Source of the DNA: Oscheius sp. JU75
Taxonomy: Eukaryota; Nematoda; Chromadorea; Rhabditida; Rhabditidae
Length of the DNA stretch: 64,000 nt
Direction of reading: 5' to 3'
Assembly: GCA_037178855.1 (NCBI GenBank)
Contig: JASJZC010000007.1
Coordinates: 2,604,001-2,668,000, forward strand
In this document: positions 59,660 through 64,000 of the stretch, piece by piece
Layout: each line of letters starts with the position of its first letter
Position numbering within the stretch: the stretch's first letter is position 1
Translations under genes and position numbers: made by a program
Notes under the pieces: model-generated
What the model was told of the DNA's origin: nothing
The model's input: the letters and a program-made list of their open reading frames with translations, nothing else
Databases searched by the model: none

Positions 59660-61958
59660 TAACATATTCCCATGTGGGTTGTTGAGATAGAGTACAAAAG
59701 GAATACTGTAGATCAACAGATCACTGTCGGACAAAAATTGGTGTGTTTGACAAGAATTTGACCAACTGGGCCACTGAAAAACAACCCGCTATGCACTACT
59801 ACTCCATAAATTGCTAAATTCCGGTTTTTCAGAACAAACAAGAACACTTCTAGGAAGATGGAAGTATTTTGTGATCCATATTGACCGAACAAGAACAGAA
59901 AACATACCTAAGAATCATTAACAAATGACTTTTACTTTTTGGTGATTTTTGAAGAAAAACGCGAGGAGTACCACTATGAAATTTTACAGGAAATCTTGAT
60001 ACAGTTCTGATTATTATTGCTAATCTATTTTTAGAGTCAGCTTGGTAAATCTATCATGATGGGCGTTGTTCCTACCGTAGATTTCGAAGAAACAAAGAAC
60101 ACTGTAAAAATCAAGGCATTGTTCAGTATTTCTTGCAGAAACAGCATTTGTGTCACCAGTTAGTGAAGCCGAAAAAGGTAGGAATGAAGAGTAACTGACC
60201 ACTTTGCGAACTGTTCTTTGATTCTTCAAACTTGGCGGAATTTTGGTCGCTGATGTTAACTATGTGGTCTGTAGTTTAAGCAGTAATACAGCCTAAGCAA
60301 GCTGTTCAATAGACTCTATAAGGCCATGTTTCATAACAATATTCTTTTCACTTATTGCAGCAGTTATTCTATTGTTTTTTTCTACATTTCAATTCAATCC
60401 GTGATTGGAATGGGAAACATTTTTACTTTGACTAAAGTCAACTGCCTTTTAGATCTCTTTCAGTAGCTAGGCTTAATGGGAGCAAAGGTCTCGTTTTGTT
60501 ACTTTAGGCATTGTCCGTCCTATTCAAGAAAACTCATTTCTATCGTGCTGTCCAGTTGCAAATCGATCATCTTCTAATCCGCCTACGGTACTTTCGAAGC
60601 AAACAACGTGGACCGAACTCGTTATTCCGGAGATCTTCGTCCGAAGTTTAATTGAAATCTACGATGTTGCTCTCGACCGTCGCCCCCTCAGTCTTGTGTC
60701 TTGGCTCAAATGGCTGGTTTGGCTCTGTCGGTAAGAGAGATTTCTCTTTCTCTCCTCCCACTCATTGAGATAATCACCACGCCTAATCACAGCCTTACAG
60801 TTTTCGTCGTCTCAACCGACATATTCTATCAACAGGGCTCGAATTATCAAGACCAATTTGAAAGGGATTTTGTCTTAAGAGGTGAAATCTTGACAAGATT
60901 CTTGCTAAACAGTTGTATCAAAATTGACCAATGATACTAGTCCACTGTCACAAGTTCTCCAGAGGGCACGTGAGTAGACTTCAAAACCGAAATACTGAAA
61001 TGTCAAAAAGAGGAGGCTAACGTAGTTAAAGAAATAGAGGAAATAGCCAGTAGGTCGTATCTTTCAACCTTTGCCACCGAAAGTGTTCGAGCTTGAAACT
61101 GTTCTGTCTCATGAATGGATTAAAGAGCTAGAGACTGCTCTTTCACTAGCATGTGATGGAGCGTTTGAACAGAACTAACTCACTGCCTAGAACATACGTA
61201 GACTGTCTTACCACGATGACTCAGTTTTTGCATAGAACCGGTGCTTGGACCTTTGCAATTTTCGCGTTCTTATCACTTCCATATACATCAACATGCCGAT
61301 ATTCTAAAGATGACGCCGTGAGATCGAATAAAATTCACTTCTTGGAGGTCATAGAACAAGCTTCAACATATCTTTCCTTGTTTATGTCTAATAATGTTCC
61401 ACCGATGTTTCAAACCTGCACAAACTGCCAGATGGGTGCGTTTAGACTATTTATAAACAATCGAAGTTCAATTTTCTTGCCAATCCAATCTTGAACGAGG
61501 CTGTTCACGTGTCTTTCCTCCAGACAACGATTAAAGAGCGTAGGTGGATTTGACTGAGATACCGAAACGGATCTTTGAAACATAATGATAAGTTGGCGCG
61601 ATAGGAGTGATAATATAAACACTGCGGGGACCTGATTATGGTTAATTTCTCTAATCAAAGCCCTAAAAAGTGTGAAAGTGTGAACAGTTAGTGTCTAGTA
61701 CGTCCTTCCACTCAACAACACATATCCAGCAATTGCGGAGGGTTTATAAACACCAATTTTATCCCGTTCACCTCGGCTTGTTTGAAAACAGTAATTATTT
61801 TGAGAAAGCTCAAGAACTTTATCAAATTTATTACAAAATAAAAGAAAAGCAAAACGAGGACGCTGTTGCAAACTACATCGGGTAGGAGAGCAACATTCTC
61901 GCAGACCCGTTGTGAACTATTAGCACATCTCCGCTTCATACACGAGACGGGGCTATTG
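59660..61958. other. 2.3 kb region without a supported gene
   Basis: Frames at 61153-61494 (+) and 61410-61658 (-) overlap antisense and both look partly coding (KIHFLEVIEQASTYLSLFM on +; RCLEERHVNSLVQDWIGKK on -). Neither has consistent splice extension, so no gene is called. Confidence 0.4.
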
Positions 61959-63336
61959 TCAGAATTCGACATCGTTCCAGAAATCCACTTCATCCTTAGG
62001 ACTGTATGGCTCTTCCTTTTGCACTTCCACTGGCAGAGAGTCTTCTCTCTGAACGTTCTGCTTGAAAACATACTTAAAGCGGATACCATGATTCCATTAC
62101 TGATGTCGTCCCACCAAGAAGCCTGCTGCCGTGGCATTTTTCCTCCTCTTCCAACAGACGGTAGCCGGCTTAGCTTTTGTGGCCGCGAGTATGGTGACGA
62201 AGATAACCGCAGGCTGTCGAGTTTCAGTGAAAGAATGGAGGCTTGGCGACTACGTAACCGACTAAAAAACTGATTCAAAGCTGAATAGGAACTCTAACCT
62301 TGGTGATCGTGTTGGTGTAGATGGCTCCGATGCATCAGTTTCTTGTGAAGAGGAGAAATCGTAGTTGAATGATTCCTGTGATGACGAAAAGCCACAAGAG
62401 AACGATCCTCCACTGTCAGATGGCGTATGTGAAGATCCTGAAGTTGACAAAATGATGTGCAGTACTAAGAAAAGCTAGCCTTCCCGGGCAAATACAGTAA
62501 GTAAAACAAAAACCGGGGGTAAAAAGTTTGGTTCTGGTTCCACACTGTTCTTTTGTGAAGTAAACAAGCAAGCAAGAAACCCTTGAGCCCTACTTTGATT
62601 CAAAACATAGTCTACGCTATCACCTCCATTGTCACCGCTCCAAAGGTTGGGAAACAAGTTAACAACATACTACTAAAAAAATATAAAGGCCTAATAAAAA
62701 ATAGGACACTCACTGGAACAGTCCTCGTCTTCGTCTGCGTTGTTCCAGCCGCAAAGCTCAAGTAGCTCTTTCATCATATCTTCTTGGCTCAGCTTGCCGG
62801 ACTCTCTATAGAAATAGTATTGCGAAATAACGATTGAAACTCACAATGCCATTTCAAGTTCTTTGTCGTGAAGATCTTCGCCAGCGGTCTGCTCTATGCT
62901 CTTCTGCGACTCATATGTGTGTCGCTCGTTTCGAGTCAAGTTGAACGTGACCACCTGAATACGCTTGTTTTAATAATGTACATAAGACTAAGTTAGTATG
63001 TAACTACTCACTTCTTCGTGTAGATCAAGCTCAAACCACATAGAATGGTATCTACGCATTGGGCTTGTTCTAACGAGCTTCGCGACTATCAAAGAAGTAA
63101 ATGCATGCTAGAGGCTGCGGTAGTAATGCAGTGTGAGGTAAAGGTCAGAGACAGGTACCGGTAAACAGCTGAGGGTCAGGGCGACCTCAATCTATCCAAG
63201 ACGAATGCTGTCCATATCACAGTGGGTAGTTGTTTGTTCGCTAGTATCTCAGGAACACATTCCATAAACTGACCTTTTTCTTAGAACTGCTAGATAAAAC
63301 GGTGTGCACTGCGGAATCCGACCGAACGAGGGACAT
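61959..63336 (-). CDS. Unrecognised serine-rich protein
   Basis: A phase-consistent model with exons 63274-63336, 63012-63107, then exons in 62830-62960, 62720-62820, 62310-62440, 62055-62265 and 61959 to about 62015, each with GT-AG introns. It starts MSLVRSDSAVHTVLSSSSKK. A structured-looking first half includes LVRTSPMRRYHSMWFELDLH, VVTFNLTRNERHTYESQKSI and SQEDMMKELLELCGWNN followed by an acidic patch. The second half is Ser-rich and low complexity (GGSFSCGFSSSQESFNYDF), then basic/Ser (RLRSRQASILSLKLDSLRLS), and ends with the acidic DEVDFWNDVEF. About 240 residues. No signal peptide or TM. Motifs such as TPTRSP and RQAS are possible phosphosites. I do not recognise the family; a nuclear or cytoskeletal regulator would fit, but that is a guess. 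Confidence 0.65.
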
Positions 63337-64000
63337 CGGTTTACGTCCCTTCGTCTGGAAAAACAAATTGATTGAAGAAGTCAAATTCAAAATAGTCATG
63401 AAGCTACTTGGACATACTTTACCTTCATTTCGGTAGGTTAATATTGCTCGAAATAAAGATTAGTTAGCAACAAAGAGAATGACAGACAGGCCTGTTTGTA
63501 ATGAGAACGGCTGCGGATTCGTACAGTGCTTTTGGCGGGAGCTGATAAGGAAGAAAGTGACAGATGGAAAACTGCCAAGAAGGGTGCTTATGTGAGCTAT
63601 ACACAAGCCCAAAAGTAAGTTTACAATTAACTTTAGGATGTCCTTGCCTGTAACAAGGGCACGTTTGCAGAAAAAGATAGAAAACTGAAATTAATTCGCA
63701 CTAAATAATCTCTTGAGAAAAGTGTCTAAAGAAAGCGCTGTCTTCGTGAAAGTAAGCCAGTAAGCAAGTGTGTGACATTGGTACCAGATGGCCTTTTTAC
63801 TCGGGGTTAGCGTGGGGTGGCTATAGTGCCATTTTCATTGCAATGGGGCGCGCGATCCTATGCGATAAACGGTAAAACAATTCAAAAGCCACATTTAACA
63901 AAACCAAGCGTCTAAAGTCAAGTCAAGTTCTTTTTGCAAATATTGGTTAGCTAATAGCGACAAAGTGCTACTCGTTACGGGTCAGCAGGAAAAGCATGAA
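63337..64000. other. Right edge, no gene seen
   Basis: Upstream of the Ser-rich gene. No clear open frame, tRNA or repeat is seen; it presumably contains that gene's promoter. Confidence 0.4.

Noticed and set aside
1..64000. CRISPR arrays, bacterial operons or phage genes
   Set aside because: The window is spliced eukaryotic DNA; no spaced direct-repeat array or prokaryotic gene was seen.

Overview
This 64 kb window is nuclear DNA of a nematode. Introns are numerous and very short (often 36-60 bp) and end in TTTTCAG or TTTTAG. Several genes have a 3' splice-site-like sequence a few bases upstream of the ATG, as expected for SL trans-splicing. The gene content is nematode: a GT92 (DUF23) glycosyltransferase, ET-module cysteine-rich surface proteins, a nematode-type globin, a flp-34 neuropeptide precursor, a UNC-29/ACR-2-like nicotinic receptor subunit and an SSU-1-like sulfotransferase. 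I cannot name the species.

Layout. 0.3-8.6 kb: GT92 enzyme, secreted M14 carboxypeptidase, a possible small unknown gene and a three-module ET/Ly6-like GPI protein. Four tRNA genes (three identical tRNA-Gln(CTG), one tRNA-Met(CAT)) sit in or beside the introns of the first two genes. 8.6-15.2 kb: an unknown serine/arginine-rich single-pass membrane protein (-), two tandem small secreted cysteine-rich paralogues (+), and a HINT3-like HIT protein (-) whose last intron holds the dead 3' end of a non-LTR retrotransposon. 15.2-20.5 kb: no convincing gene. 20.5-26.5 kb: a DSL-type Notch ligand, a myosin essential light chain and an LHFPL-type tetraspan protein, all on +. 27.3-27.8 kb: flp-34 (-). 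28.7-38.7 kb: a gene desert with only weak signals.

38.7-64 kb is gene-rich: an MPPED-type metallophosphoesterase (+), a single-module ET/Ly6-like GPI protein (-), a globin (-), a CYP4-type P450 (+), eIF3k (-), a large ankyrin plus GH20-like protein (-), a nicotinic receptor subunit (+), a membrane-anchored tandem-rhodanese sulfurtransferase (+), a cytosolic sulfotransferase (-), and an unrecognised serine-rich protein (-).

The most notable items are: (1) an ankyrin/GH20-like fusion in which the catalytic Asp-Glu pair appears replaced by Ser-Asn, possibly an operon leader for eIF3k; (2) a flp-34 gene encoding one RLRY-amide and one RLRF-amide peptide; (3) a type II membrane-anchored mercaptopyruvate sulfurtransferase; (4) a tandem pair of secreted proteins sharing a C-x-PGD...C-x-CCG-x-WQ signature; (5) a cluster of tRNA genes nested in protein-gene introns. 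All gene models come from reading frames, splice-site phase and remembered family motifs; no database search was run.
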